Shown: positions 33,882 to 49,689 of the stretch, piece after piece
Position numbering within the stretch: the first letter of the stretch is position 1
Layout: each line of letters begins with the position of its first letter
Notes under the pieces: generated by a model
Told to the model about the DNA's origin: nothing
The model's input: only the letters and a program-made list of their open reading frames with translations
Database searches by the model: none
Position numbers and translations under genes: made by a program
NCBI GenBank assembly: GCA_038380435.1
Contig: JAWZYU010000689.1
Location: 1 to 64,000, forward strand
DNA from: Ryuthela nishihirai
Taxonomy: Eukaryota; Arthropoda; Arachnida; Araneae; Heptathelidae
DNA: 64,000 nt
Reading direction: 5' to 3'

Positions 33882-35755
33882 CTAAAAATTAGGTACTCAT
33901 AAAAATCTGCACTAATAGCTAAGAATGAGAACATTTACAGCGATCTACTAATCATAAATGAAATAAACTTAGAGAAACACCAATGTCTCTAACAAACGCA
34001 ATTTGTTTGCAAACTCTATCCTTCTCATGATCAGAAAAGGACTAAACACAGTCATCAAACACACTCGAAAAAAAAACTTCTTCCATTCTTTGATACAAAG
34101 ACTTTTATTCCTTCTTTTACGTTAGCTTCACGCACTTAATACACGGTTTACAATTTCTGACCAAATCAAAAATGTGTGTATCATCAAAGAATTTGCCTTT
34201 ATGATATTCAGCATGTTCAGCAAATTAATAATCCACTACATTGGATATAAAACAACGTTGAAAATAAATTGTTGGTAACCGTGAAAGTGATTTTGAGAGC
34301 AAATGGTTGCCAAAATAATTGTTTTAGTTAGCGTAATGGTTATTTTTGTTTGGTGTCATATTAAGAGAAGCATATTGCTTCAAGAATGTCCTCTCATAAC
34401 ATGACTATTTATCTCAGATGCTTAAAAACTCATCGCAAGATGTGTTTGGAAAAAATTCAATATTTTTATTTCTGGCAGGAAATAACCGACATACATAAAA
34501 ATAATTTTTACTAAATCGGTTAAAATAAGATATAAAATTGATAAATATCATACATCTTATTACCATTTCATTCCAAGGAATACTTAGCAAATTAGTATCA
34601 GATTTTGAATACTCTCCAAAAAATTATTTCGGCAAATTATTTGAATCTTTACCTGAATAAATCCTTTAAACAAATTTATTTCTATTTTTTCCTACAAAAG
34701 GCAAAATTAAAAAAGTTAAGATATTTCTCTCCTGCTTCTTACCCTCTACTTTCCAAATATTCTGATTGAAAAAGTTAACATTCCCTCTTAATAATATTCA
34801 AATAAATTGCAACTCCTATATTATAATAATCAAAGGACTTCGATGGGCGTGATGATTGTGAAATCATATTTAAGAAATTGATTTCCCACAACTATAGAAG
34901 AAATACTATTTATTTCCCTAATTATTTTCATCACAATTTATAGTATATATATATTACTTGCATGCAAACAAATGGATGGTAATATGTCGGTTGTCTATGA
35001 CTTCTGGATTAATAAAAGAATTACCATGAAATATGAAATGCTCAGAAATTATTTGGGATTTTTAGTTTAAATTGTGAAAAATATAACCTAATTTAAACAA
35101 ACCAAACTACTTTCTCAAAACTGTGTAATCTTACATTACCAAGAGGTTATTTCTCTAAAAAATATAATATACCAATATTTTCTCCTCTATCATATGCACC
35201 TGACGGGATATCAACAGCATTTTAAATAATGTTCTACCCTTAACTAAACGAATCTTAATCAAACAATTACATCAAGGAAATAATTCCATTAATCGTTTTC
35301 AACATCAAGCTTTTCGACTTTCATTAATATATTTCTATCAAATATCATCCTACATGTGGATTAACATGCTGAAATGTTCTCTCAGGTTATTTCAGGTATG
35401 CTGTACTGTAGAGAATATAAAGAATTTCTACCTCTTCCAAAAATTACTAATTAATTGATACACACCAAATTCCACGTACATAAAATCATTCAACAAATAA
35501 AATTTCAAGATTATAACAATTTGTTGCTACCACATAAATATACATTATTTCCACTCTCGTCATTGTAAACAAGAAATTCATTTCTACAAAAATTTGTCAA
35601 AAAACAAAAAGAATAATTTGTAAAATAGAACTCACCATATATTTTCCTACACAAAGCGTAGCTCGTATATTCTGACATATTTATTAATATACAACAAAAT
35701 TATTACATATTTACTTTTCTAAAAACAGATGATACTGCATAAAATTTTAACTTAA

Positions 35756-35869
35756 TGTGTCCACCATGATCATTATCTTTACTCTTGTGTCCATCATGGT
35801 CATTACCTTTGTCTTCTCCTTTATTGCCTTTTCCTTTATCGTCATGATCTTTCTTGCCGTTTTCACCGC
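35756..35869 (-). CDS. family B exon B5 (gamma, main donor lost)
   Basis: The 114-nt frame is open: D2E, H10D, Q27H, Q37H versus B3. The base after the exon is T, so the usual GTAAGT donor reads TTAAGT and cannot work as a GT donor. A GT nine bases upstream (GATCATG/GTGGAC), conserved in all copies, would give a 105-nt, still symmetric exon. Otherwise the exon may be skipped without frame damage. Confidence 0.65.
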
Positions 35870-37746
35870 CTAAAAATTAGGTACTCATAAAAATCTGCAC
35901 TAATAGCTAAGAATGAGAACATTTACAGCGATCTACTTATCATAAATGAAATAAACTTAAACAAACACCAATGTCTCTAACAAAGGCAATTTGTACACAA
36001 CCTCTATCCCTCTTATGATCAGAAAAGAACTAAACACAGTCATCAAACACATTCGAAAAAATCGCTTCTTCCATTCTTTGATACAAAGACATTTATTCCA
36101 TCTTTTACGTTAGCTTCACGCATTTAATACACGGTTTACTGTTTCTGACCAAATCAAAAATATGTGTATAATTAAAGAATTTGCCTTTATGATATTCAGC
36201 GTATTCAACAAATTAATTATCCACTACATTGGATATCAAACAACTTTGAAAATAAATTGTTCGTAACCCGTGAAAGTAATTTTGAGAGCAAATGGTTGCC
36301 AAAATAATTGTCTTAGTTAGCGTAATGGTTATTTTTATTTGGTGTCATCATAAGAGAAGCATATTGCTTCAAGAATGTTCTCTAATAATATGACTATTTA
36401 TCTCAGATGCTCAAAAACTCATCCCAACAGGTGTTTGGAAAAAATTCAACATTTTTTTTTCTACCAGGAAATTACCGACATACATAAAATTAGTTTTTAC
36501 TCCATCGTTTAAAATACGATATAAAATTGAGAATTATCATACATCTTATTACCATTTCATTCCAAGGAATACTTAGCAAATTAGTATCAGATTTTGAATA
36601 CTCTCCAAAAAATTATTATTGCAAATTATTTGACCCTTTACCTGAATAAATCCGTTAAACAAATTTATTTCTATTGTTTTTCCTACAAAAGGCAAAATTA
36701 AAATAGTTAAGATATTTCTCTCCTGCTTCTTACCCTCTACTTTCCAAATATTCTGATTGAAAAAGTTAACACTCCCTCTTAATAATATTCAAATAAATTG
36801 CAACTCCTATATTATAATAATCAAAGGACTTCGATGGGCGTGATGTTTGTGAAATCATATTTAAGAAATTGATTTCCCACATATATAGAAGAGATACTAT
36901 TTATTTCCCTACTTAATTTCATCACAATTTATAGTATATATATATTACTTGCATGCAAACAAATGCATTGTAATATGTCGGTTGTCTATGACTTCTGGAT
37001 TAATAAAAGAATTACCAAAAAATATGAAATGCTGAGGAATTATTTGGGATTTTTAATTAAAATTGTAAAATATATGACCTAATTTAAACAAACCAAACTA
37101 CTTTCTCAAAACTGTGTAATCTTACATTACCAAGAGGTTATTTCTCTAGAAAATATAATATAGCAATATTCTCTCCTCTATCATATACAAATGACGGAAT
37201 ATCAACAGCATTTTAAATAATGTTCTACCCTTAACTAAACGAATCTTAATCAAACAATTACATCAAGGAAATAATTGCATTAATCGTTTTCAACATCAAC
37301 TTTTTCGACTTTCATTAATATATTTCTATTAAATATCATCCTTCATGTGGATTAACATGCTAAAATGTTCTGTCAGGTTATTTCAGGTATGCTGTAGTGT
37401 AGAGAATATAAAGAATTTCTACCTCTTCCAAAAATTACTAATTAATTCATACACACCAAATTGCAGGTACATAAAATCATTCAACAAATTAAATTTCAAG
37501 ATTATAACAATTTCTTGCTACGACATAAATATACATTATTTCCTCCCTCGTCATTGTAAACAAGAAATTCCTTTCTGCAACAATTTGTCAAAAAACAAAA
37601 AGAATAATTTGCAAAATAGAACTCACCATATATTTTCCTACACAAAGCGTAGCTCGTATATTCTGACATATTTACTAATATACAACAAAATTATTACATA
37701 TTTACTTTTCTAAAAACAGTTGATACTGCATAAAATTTTAACATAC

Positions 37747-37860
37747 TCTGTCCACCATGATCATTATCTTTACTCTTCTGACCATCATGGTCATTACCTT
37801 TGTCTTCTGCTTTATTGCCTTTTCCTTTATGGTCATGATCTTTCTTGCCGTTGTCGCCGC
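37747..37860 (-). CDS. family B exon B6 (alpha)
   Basis: 114 nt, donor GTATGT. One change from B3: G17A. It lies in a monomer that is a near-identical tandem duplicate of the next one (see 35,870-39,851). Confidence 0.78.
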
Positions 37861-39737
37861 CTAAAAATTAGGTACTCATGAAAATCTGCACTAATAGCTA
37901 AGAGTGAGAACATTTAGAGCGATCTACTTATCATAAATGAAATAAACTTAAACAAACACCAATGTCTCTAACAAAGGCAATTTGTACACAACCTCTATCC
38001 CTCTTATGATCAGAAAAGAACTAAACACAGTCATCAAACACATTCGAAAAAATCGCTTCTTCCATTCTTTGATACAAAGACATTTATTCCATCTTTTACG
38101 TTAGCTTCACGCATTTAATACACGGTTTACTGTTTCTGACCAAATCAAAAATATGTGTATAATTAAAGAATTTGCCTTTATGATATTCAGCGTATTCAAC
38201 AAATTAATTATCCACTACATTGGATATCAAACAACTTTGAAAATAAATTGTTCGTAACCCGTGAAAGTAATTTTGAGAGCAAATGGTTGCCAAAATAATT
38301 GTCTTAGTTAGCGTAATGGTTATTTTTATTTGGTGTCATCATAAGAGAAGCATATTGCTTCAAGAATGTTCTCTAATAATATGACTATTTATCTCAGATG
38401 CTCAAAAACTCATCCCAACAGGTGTTTGGAAAAAATTCAACATTTTTTTTTCTACCAGGAAATTACCGACATACATAAAATTAGTTTTTACTCCATCGTT
38501 TAAAATACGATATAAAATTGAGAATTATCATACATCTTATTACCATTTCATTCCAAGGAATACTTAGCAAATTAGTATCAGATTTTGAATACTCTCCAAA
38601 AAATTATTATTGCAAATTATTTGACCCTTTACCTGAATAAATCCGTTAAACAAATTTATTTCTATTGTTTTTCCTACAAAAGGCAAAATTAAAATAGTTA
38701 AGATATTTCTCTCCTGCTTCTTACCCTCTACTTTCCAAATATTCTGATTGAAAAAGTTAACACTCCCTCTTAATAATATTCAAATAAATTGCAACTCCTA
38801 TATTATAATAATCAAAGGACTTCGATGGGCATGATGTTTGTGAAATCATATTTAAGAAATTGATTTCCCACATATATAGAAGAGATACTATTTATTTCCC
38901 TACTTAATTTCATCACAATTTATAGTATATATATATTACTTGCATGCAAACAAATGCATTGTAATATGTCGGTTGTCTATGACTTCTGGATTAATAAAAG
39001 AATTACCAAAAAATATGAAATGCTGAGGAATTATTTGGGATTTTTAATTAAAATTGTAAAATATATGACCTAATTTAAACAAACCAAACTACTTTCTCAA
39101 AACTGTGTAATCTTACATTACCAAGAGGTTATTTCTCTAGAAAATATAATATAGCAATATTCTCTCCTCTATCATATACAAATGACGGAATATCAACAGC
39201 ATTTTAAATAATGTTCTACCCTTAACTAAACGAATCTTAATCAAACAATTACATCAAGGAAATAATTGCATTAATCGTTTTCAACATCAACTTTTTCGAC
39301 TTTCATTAATATATTTCTATTAAATATCATCCTTCATGTGGATTAACATGCTAAAATGTTCTGTCAGGTTATTTCAGGTATGCTGTAGTGTAGAGAATAT
39401 AAAGAATTTCTACCTCTTCCAAAAATTACTAATTAATTCATACACACCAAATTGCAGGTACATAAAATCATTCAACAAATTAAATTTCAAGATTATAACA
39501 ATTTCTTGCTACGACATAAATATACATTATTTCCTCCCTCGTCATTGTAAACAAGAAATTCCTTTCTGCAACAATTTGTCAAAAAACAAAAAGAATAATT
39601 TGCAAAATAGAACTCACCATATATTTTCCTACACAAAGCGTAGCTCGTATATTCTGACATATTTACTAATATACAACAAAATTATTACATATTTACTTTT
39701 CTAAAAACAGTTGATACTGCATAAAATTTTAACATAC

Positions 39738-39851
39738 TCTGTCCACCATGATCATTATCTTTACTCTTCTGACCATCATGGTCATTACCTTTGTCTTCTC
39801 CTTTATTGCCTTTTCCTTTATGGTCATGATCTTTCTTGCCGTTGTCGCCGC
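39738..39851 (-). CDS. family B exon B7 (alpha)
   Basis: 114 nt, donor GTATGT; identical in sequence to B3 although 7,966 bp away, and differing from its duplicate B6 by one base in the exon. Confidence 0.78.
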
Positions 39852-41730
39852 CTAAAAATTAGGTACTCATAAAAATCTGCACTAATAGCTAAGAGTGAGA
39901 ACATTTAGAGCGATCTACTTATCATAAATGAAATAAACTTAAACAAACACCAATGTCTCTAACAAACGCAATTTGTTTAAAACCTCTATCCTTCTTATGA
40001 TCAGAAAACAACTAAATACAGTCATCAAACACATTCGAAAAAATCGCTTCTTCCATTCTTTGATACAAAGACTTTTTTTCCTTCCTTTACGTTAGCTTCA
40101 CGAACTTAATACACGGTTTACAGTTTCTGACCAAATCAAAAATATGTGTATCATTAAAGAATTTGCCTTTATTATATTCAGCATATTCAGCAAATTAATA
40201 ATCCACTACATTGGATATCAAACAACGTTAAAAATAAGTTGGTGGTTACCCGTAAAAGTAATTTTCAGAGCAAATGTTTGCCAAAATAATTGTCTTAGTT
40301 AGCGCAATGGTTATTTTGTTTGGTGTCATCATAAGAGAAGCATATTGCTTCAAGAATGTTCTCTAATAATATGACTATTTATCTCAGATGCTCAAAAACT
40401 CATCCCAACAGGTGTTTGAAAAAAATTCAATATTTTTATTTCTGTCAGGAAATAACCGACATACATAAAAATAGTTTTTACTCCATCGGTTAAAATAAGG
40501 TATAAAATTGAGAATTATCATACATCTTATTACCATTTCATTCCAAGGAATACTTAGCAAATTAGTATCAGATTTTGAATACTCTCCAAAATATTACTCC
40601 GGCAAATTATTTGACTCTTTACATGAATAAATCCTTTAAACAAATTTATTTCTATTTTTTTTCCTACAAAAAGCAAAATTAAAAACGTTAAGATATTTCT
40701 CTCCTGCTTCTTACCCTCTACTTTCCAAATATTCTGATTGAAAAAGATAACACACTCTTTCAATAATATTCAAATAAATTGCAACTCCTATATTATAATA
40801 ATCAAAGGACTTCGATGTGCGTGATGTTTTCGAAAACACATTTAAGAAATTGTTTTCCCACAACTATAGAAGAAATACTATTTATTTCCCTAATTATTTT
40901 CATCACAATTTAGAGTATACATATATATTACTTGCATGCAAAGCAAGTGCATGGTAATATGTCAGATGTCTATGACTTCTGGATTAATAAAAGAATTGCC
41001 AAAAAATATGAAATGCTGAGGAATTATTTGGGACATTTTATTGAAATTGTGAAATATATGACCTAATTTAAACAAACCAAACTACTTTCTCAAAACTGTG
41101 TAATCTTACATTACCAAGAGGTTATTTCTCTAGAAAATATAATATAACAATATTCTCTCCTCTATCATATACAACTGACGGGATATCAACAGCATTTTAA
41201 ATAATGTTCTACCCTTAACTAAACGAATCTTAATCAAACAATTACATCAAGGAAATAATTCCATTAATCGTTTTCAACATCACGTTTTTCGACTTTCATT
41301 AATATATTTCTATCAAATATCATACTTCATGTGGATTAACATGCTAAAATGTTCTGCCAGGTTATTTCAGGTATGGTGTAGTGTAGAGAATATAAAGAAT
41401 TTCTACCTCTTCCAAAAATTACTAATTAATTGATACACACCAAATTCCACATACATAAAATCATTCAACAAATAAAATTTCAAGATTATAACAATTTGTT
41501 CCTACAACATAAATATACTTTATTTCCACTCTCGTCATTGTAAACAAGAAATTCCTTTGTGCAACAATTTGTCAAAAAACAAAAAGAATAATTTGTAAAA
41601 TAGAACTCACCATATATTTTCCTACACAAAGCGTAGCTCGTATATTCTGACATATTTACTAATATAAAACAAAATTATTACATATTTACTTTTCTAAAAA
41701 CAGTTGATACTACATAAAATTTTAACTTAC

Positions 41731-41844
41731 TGTGTCCACCATGATCATTATCTTTATTATTGTGTCCCTCATGGTCATTACATTTCTCTTCTCCCTTATT
41801 GCCTTTTCCTTTATTGTCATGATCTTTCTTACCGTTTTCACCTC
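41731..41844 (-). CDS. family B exon B8 (beta)
   Basis: 114 nt, starts GA, donor GTAAGT. Changes from B3: D2E, H10N, D19E, G21C, D25E, Q27H, K28N, S29N, Q37H. Identical to B11, its counterpart one higher-order unit away. Confidence 0.78.
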
Positions 41845-43718
41845 CTAAAAATTAGGTACTCATAAAAATCTGCACTAATAGCTAAGAATGTGAACATTTA
41901 CAGCGATCTACTAATCATAAATGAAATAAACTTAAAGAAACACCAATGTCTCTAACAAACGCAATTTGTTTACAAACTCTATCCTTCTCATGATCAGAAA
42001 AGGACTAAACACAGTCATCAAACACACTCGAAAAAAAAACTTCTTCCATTCTTTGATACAAAGACTTTTATTCCTTCTTTTACGTTAGCTTCACGCACTT
42101 AATACACGGCTTACAATTTCTGACCAAATCAAAAATGTGTGTATCATCAAAGAATTTGCCTTTATGATATTCAGCATGTTCAGCAAATTAATAATCCACT
42201 ACATTGGATATAAAACAACGTTGAAAATAAATTGTTGGTAACCGTGAAAGTGATTTTGAGAGCAAATGGTTGCCAAAATAATTGTTTTAGTTAGCGTAAT
42301 GGTTATTTTTGTTTGGTGTCATATTAAGAGAAGCATATTGCTTCAAGAATGTCCTCTCATAACATGACTATTTATCTCAGATGCTCAAAAACTCATCGCA
42401 ACATGTGTTTGGAAAAAATTCAATATTTTTATTTCTGTCAGGAAATAACCGACTGACATAAAAATAATTTTTACTCCATCGGTTAAAATAAGATATAAAA
42501 TTGATAAATATCATACATCTTATTACCATTTCATTCCAAGGAATACTTAGCAAATTAGTATCAGATTTTGAATACTCTCCAAAAAATTATTTCGGCAAAT
42601 TATTTGAATCTTTACCTGAATAAATCCTTTAAACACATTTATTTCTATTTTTTCCCACAAAAGGCAAAATTAAAAAAGTTAAGATATTTCTCTCCGGCTT
42701 CTTACCCTCTACTTTCCAAATATTCTGATTGAAAAATTTAACACTCCCTCTTAATAATATTCAAATAAATTGCAACTCCTATATTATAATAATCAAAGGA
42801 CTTCGATGGGCGTGATGTTTGTGAAATCATATTTAAGAAATTGATTTCCCACAACTATAGAAGAAATACTATTTATTTCCCTAATTATTTTCATCACAAT
42901 TTATAGTATATATATAGTACTTGCATGCAAACAAATGCATGGTAATATGTCGGTTGTCTATGACTTCTGGATTAATAAAAGAATTACCATGAAATATGAA
43001 ATGCTCAGAAATTATTTGGGATTTTTAGTTTAAATTTTGAAAAATATAACCTAATTTAAACAAACCAAACTACTTTCTCAAAATTGTGTAATCTTACATT
43101 ACCAAGAGGTTATTTCTCTAAAAAATATAATATACCAATATTTTCTCCTCTATCATATGCACCTGACGGGATATCAACAGCATTTTAAATAATGTTCTAC
43201 CCTTAACTAAACGAATCTTAATCAAACAATTACATCAAGGAAATAATTCCATTAATCGTTTTCAACATCAAGTTTTTCGACTTTCATTAATATATTTCTA
43301 TCAAATATCATCCTACATGTGGATTAACATGCTGAAATGTTCTCTCAGGTTATTTCAGGTATGCTGTAGTGTAGAGAATATAAAGAATTTCTACCTCTTC
43401 CAAAAATGACTAATTAATTGATACACACCAAATTCCACGTACATAAAATCATTCAACAAATAAAATTTCAAGATTATAACAATTTGTTGCTACCACATAA
43501 ATATACATTATTTCCACTCTCGTCATTGTAAACAAGAAATTCATTTCTACAACAATTTGTCAAAAAACAAAAAGAATAATTTGTAAAATAGAACTCACCA
43601 TATATTTTCCTACACAAAGCGTAGCTCGTATATTCTGACATATTTATTAATATACAACAAAATTATTACATATTTACTTTTCTAAAAACAGATGATACTG
43701 CATAAAATTTTAACTTAA

Positions 43719-43832
43719 TGTGTCCACCATGATCATTATCTTTACTCTTGTGTCCATCATGGTCATTACCTTTGTCTTCTCCTTTATTGCCTTTTTCTTT
43801 ATCGTCATGATCTTTCTTGCCGTTTTCACCGC
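43719..43832 (-). CDS. family B exon B9 (gamma, main donor lost)
   Basis: Open 114-nt frame with D2E, H10D, G12E, Q27H, Q37H. The donor position reads TTAAGT as in B5. The same upstream GT is available. Confidence 0.65.
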
Positions 43833-45710
43833 CTAAAAATTAGGTACTCATAAAAATCTGCACTAATAGCTAAGAATGAGAACATTTAGAGCGATCTACT
43901 TATCATAAATGAAATAAACTTAAACAAACACCAATGTCTCTAACAAAGGCAATTTGTACACAACCTCTATCCCTCTTATGATCAGAAAAGAACTAAACAC
44001 AGTCATCAAACACATTCGAAAAAATCGCTTCTTCCATTCTTTGATACAAAGACATTTATTCCATCTTTTACGTTAGCTTCACGCATTTAATACACGGTTT
44101 ACTGTTTCTGACCAAATCAAAAATATGTGTATAATTAAAGAATTTGCCTTTATGATATTCAGCGTATTCAACAAATTAATTATCCACTACATTGGATATC
44201 AAACAACTTTGAAAATAAATTGTTCGTAACCCGTGAAAGTAATTTTGAGAGCAAATGGTTGCCAAAATAATTGTCTTAGTTAGCGTAATGGTTATTTTTA
44301 TTTGGTGTCATCATAAGAGAAGCATATTGCTTCAAGAATGTTCTCTAATAATATGACTATTTATCTCAGATGCTCAAAAACTCATCCCAACAGGTGTTTG
44401 GAAAAAATTCAACATTATTTTTTCTACCAGGAAATAACCGACATACATAAAATTAGTTTTTACTCCATCGTTTAAAATACGATATAAAATTGAGAATTAT
44501 CATACATCTTATTACCATTTCATTCCAAGGAATACTTACCAAATTAGTATCAGATTTTGAATACTCTCCAAAAAATTACTACTGCAAATTATTCGACCCT
44601 TTACCTGAATAAATCCTTTAAACAAATTTATTTCTATTGTTTTTCCTACAAAAGGCAAAATTAAAATAGTTAAGATATTTCTCTCCTGCTTCTTACCCTC
44701 TACTTTCCAAATATTCTGATTAAAAAAGATAACACCCTCTGTTAAAAATATTCAAATAAATTGCAACTCCTATATTATAATAATCAAAGGACTTCGATGT
44801 GCGTGATGTTTGTTAAAACATATTTAAGAAATAGTTTTCCCACAACTATAGAAGAAATAGTATTTATTTCCCTAATTATTTTCATCACAATTTAGAGTAT
44901 ATATATATTACTTGCATGCAAAACAAGTGCATGGTAATATGTCAGATGTCTATGACTTCTGGATTAATAAAAGAATTACCAAAAAATATGAAATGCTGAG
45001 GAATTATTTGGGATTTTAAATATAAATTGTGAAATATATGACCTAATTTAAACAAACCAAACTACTTTCTCAAAACTGTGTAATCTTACATTACCAAGAG
45101 GTTATTTCTCTAGAAAATATAATATAGCAATATTCTCTCCTCTATCATATACAAATGACGGAATATCAACAGCATTTTAAATAATGTTCTACCCTTAACT
45201 AAACGAATCTTAATCAAACAATTACATCAAGGAAATAATTGCATTAATCGTTTTCAACATCAACTTTTTCGACTTTCATTAATATATTTCTATTAAATAT
45301 CATCCTTCATGTGGATTAACATGCTAAAATGTTCTGTCAGGTTATTTCAGGTATCCTGTAGTGTAGAGAATATAAAGAATTTCTACCTCTTCCAAAAATT
45401 ACTAATTAATTCATACACACCAAATTGCAGGTACATAAAATCATTCAACAAATTAAATTTCAAGATTATAACAATTTCTTGCTACGACATAAATATACAT
45501 TATTTCCTCCCTCGTCATTGTAAACAAGAAATTCCTTTCTGCAACAATTTGTCAAAAAACAAAAAGAATAATTTGCAAAATAGAACTCACCATATATTTT
45601 CCTACACAAAGCGTAGCTCGTATATTCTGACATATTTACTAATATACAACAAAATTATTACATATTTACTTTTCTAAAAACAGTTGATACTGCATAAAAT
45701 TTTAACATAC

Positions 45711-45824
45711 TCTGTCCACCATGATCATTATCTTTACTCTTCTGACCATCATGGTCATTACCTTTCTCTTCTCCTTTATTGCCTTTTCCTTTATGGTCAT
45801 GATCTTTCTTGCCGTTGTCGCCGC
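45711..45824 (-). CDS. family B exon B10 (alpha)
   Basis: 114 nt, donor GTATGT. One amino-acid change from B3: D19E. Confidence 0.78.
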
Positions 45825-47703
45825 CTAAAAATTAGGTACTCATAAAAATCTGCACTAATAGCTAAGAATGAGAACATTTAGAGCGATCTACTTATCATAA
45901 ATGAAATAAACTTAAACAAACACCAATGTCTCTAACAAACGCAATTTGTTTAAAACCTCTATCCTTCTTATGATCAGAAAACAACTAAATACAGTCATCA
46001 AACACATTCGAAAAAATCGCTTCTTCCATTCTTTGATACAAAGACTTTTTTTCCTTCTTTTACGTTAGCTTCACGAACTTAATACACGGTTTACAGTTTC
46101 TGACCAAATCAAAAATATGTGTATCATTAAAGAATTTGCCTTTATTATATTCAGCATATTCAGCAAATTAATAATCCACTACATTGGATATCAAACAACG
46201 TTAAAAATAAGTTGGTGGTTACCCGTAAAAGTAATTTTCAGAGCAAATGTTTGCCAAAATAATTGTCTTAGTTAGCGCAATGGTTATTTTGTTTGGTGTC
46301 ATCATAAGAGAAGCATATTGCTTCAAGAATGTTCTCTAATAATATGACTATTTATCTCAGATGCTCAAAAACTCATCCCAACAGGTGTTTGAAAAAAATT
46401 CAATATTTTTATTTCTGTCAGGAAATAACCGACATACATAAAAATAGTTTTTACTCCATCGGTTAAAATAAGGTATAAAATTGAGAATTATCATACATCT
46501 TATTACCATTTCATTCCAAGGAATACTTAGCAAATTAGTATCAGATTTTGAATACTCTCCAAAATATTACTCCGGCAAATTATTTGACTCTTTACATGAA
46601 TAAATCCTTTAAACAAATTTATTTCTATTTTTTTTCCTAGAAAAAGCAAAATTAAAAACGTTAAGATATTTCTCTCCTGCTTCTTACCCTCTACTTTCCA
46701 AATATTCTGATTGAAAAAGATAACACACTCTTTCAATAATATTCAAATAAATTGCAACTCCTATATTATAATAATCAAAGGACTTCGATGTGCGTGATGT
46801 TTTCGAAAACACATTTAAGAAATTGTTTTCCCACAACTATAGAAGAAATACTATTTATTTCCCTAATTATTTTCATCACAATTTAGAGTATACATATATA
46901 TTACTTGCATGCAAAACAAGTGCATGGTAATATGTCAGATGTCTATGACTTCTGGATTAATAAAAGAATTGCCAAAAAATATGAAATGCTGAGGAATTAT
47001 TTGGGACATTTTATTGAAATTGTGAAATATATGACCTAATTTAAACAAACCAAACTACTTTCTCAAAACTGTGTAATCTTACATTACCAAGAGGTTATTT
47101 CTCTAGAAAATATAATATAACAATATTCTCTCCTCTATCATATACAACTGACGGGATATCAACAGCATTTTAAATAATGTTCTACCCTTAACTAAACGAA
47201 TCTTAATCAAACAATTACATCAAGGAAATAATTCCATTAATCGTTTTCAACATCACGTTTTTCGACTTTCATTAATATATTTCTATCAAATATCATACTT
47301 CATGTGGATTAACATGCTAAAATGTTCTGCCAGGTTATTTCAGGTATGGTGTAGTGTAGAGAATATAAAGAATTTCTACCTCTTCCAAAAATTACTAATT
47401 AATTGATACACACCAAATTCCACATACATAAAATCATTCAACAAATAAAATTTCAAGATTATAACAATTTGTTCCTACAACATAAATATACTTTATTTCC
47501 ACTCTCGTCATTGTAAACAAGAAATTCCTTTGTGCAACAATTTGTCAAAAAACAAAAAGAATAATTTGTAAAATAGAACTCACCATATATTTTCCTACAC
47601 AAAGCGTAGCTCGTATATTCTGACATATTTACTAATATAAAACAAAATTATTACATATTTACTTTTCTAAAAACAGTTGATACTACATAAAATTTTAACT
47701 TAC

Positions 47704-47817
47704 TGTGTCCACCATGATCATTATCTTTATTATTGTGTCCCTCATGGTCATTACATTTCTCTTCTCCCTTATTGCCTTTTCCTTTATTGTCATGATCTTT
47801 CTTACCGTTTTCACCTC
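47704..47817 (-). CDS. family B exon B11 (beta)
   Basis: 114 nt, starts GA, donor GTAAGT; same sequence as B8, including the Cys at position 21 and the pair N28-N29. Confidence 0.78.
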
Positions 47818-49689
47818 CTAAAAATTAGGTACTCATAAAAATCTGCACTAATAGCTAAGAATGAGAACATTTACAGCGATCTACTAATCATAAATGAAAT
47901 AAACTTAAAGAAACACCAATGTCTCTAACAAACGCAATTTGTTTACAAACTATCCTTCTCATGATCAGAAAAGGACTAAACACAGTCATCAAACACACTC
48001 GAAAAAAAAACTTCTTCCATTCTTTGATACAAAGACTTTTATTCCTTCTTTTACGTTAGCTTCACGCACTTAATACACGGCTTACAATTTCTGACCAAAT
48101 CAAAAATGTGTGTATCATCAAAGAATTTGCCTTTATGATATTCAGCATGTTCAGCAAATTAATAATCCACTACATTGGATATAAAACAACGTTGAAAATA
48201 AATTGTTGGTAACCGTGAAAGTGATTTTGAGAGCAAATGGTTGCCAAAATAATTGTTTTAGTTAGCGTAATGGTTATTTTTGTTTGGTGTCATATTAAGA
48301 GAAGCATATTGCTTCAAGAATGTCCTCTCATAACATGACTATTTATCTCAGATGCTCAAAAACTCATCGCAACATGTGTTTGGAAAAAATTCAATATTTT
48401 TATTTCTGTCAGGAAATAACCGACTGACATAAAAATAATTTTTACTCCATCGGTTAAAATAAGATATAAAATTGATAAATATCATACATCTTATTACCAT
48501 TTCATTCCAAGGAATACTTAGCAAATTAGTATCAGATTTTGAATACTCTCCAAAAAATTATTTCGGCAAATTATTTGAATCTTTACCTGAATAAATCCTT
48601 TAAACACATTTATTTCTATTTTTTCCCACAAAAGGCAAAATTAAAAAAGTTAAGATATTTCTCTCCTGCTTCTTACCCTCTACTTTCCAAATATTCTGAT
48701 TGAAAAATTTAACACTCCCTCTTAATAATATTCAAATAAATTGCAACTCCTATATTATAATAATCAAAGGACTTCGATGGGCGTGATGTTTGTGAAATCA
48801 TATTTAAGAAATTGATTTCCCACAACTATAGAAGAAATACTATTTATTTCCCTAATTATTTTCATCACAATTTATAGTATATATATATTACTTGCATGCA
48901 AACAAATGCATGGTAATATGTCGGTTGTCTATGACTTCTGGATTAATAAAAGAATTACCATGAAATATGAAATGCTCAGAAATTATTTGGGATTTTTAGT
49001 TTAAATTTTGAAAAATATAACCTAATTTAAACAAACCAAACTACTTTCTCAAAATTGTGTAATCTTACATTACCAAGAGGTTATTTCTCTAAAAAATATA
49101 ATATACCAATATTTTCTCCTCTATCATATGCACCTGACGGGATATCAACAGCATTTTAAATAATGTTCTACCCTTAACTAAACGAATCTTAATCAAACAA
49201 TTACATCAAGGAAATAATTCCATTAATCGTTTTCAACATCAAGTTTTTCGACTTTCATTAATATATTTCTATCAAATATCATCCTACATGTGGATTAACA
49301 TGCTGAAATGTTCACTCAGGTTATTTCAGGTATGCTGTAGTGTAGAGAATATAAAGAATTTCTACCTCTTCCAAAAATTACTAATTAATTGATACACACC
49401 AAATTCCACGTACATAAAATCATTCAACAAATAAAATTTCAAGATTATAACAATTTGTTGCTACCACATAAATATACATTATTTCCACTCTCGTCATTGT
49501 AAACAAGAAATTCATTTCTACAACAATTTGTCAAAAAACAAAAAGAATAATTTGTAAAATAGAACTCACCATATATTTTCCTACACAAAGCGTAGCTCGT
49601 ATATTCTGACATATTTATTAATATACAACAAAATTATTACATATTTACTTTTCTAAAAACAGATGATACTGCATAAAATTTTAACCTAA

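Larger units (their letters stand above)
35870..39851 (-). repeat. single-monomer tandem duplication (two near-identical 1,991-bp units)
   Basis: 35,870-37,860 and 37,861-39,851 share rare variants such as AGAGATACTATTTATTTCCCTACTTAATTTC and differ at only a few sites. Both combine a gamma-type upstream intron with an alpha exon. The result is alpha-alpha next to each other in the type order. Confidence 0.85.
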
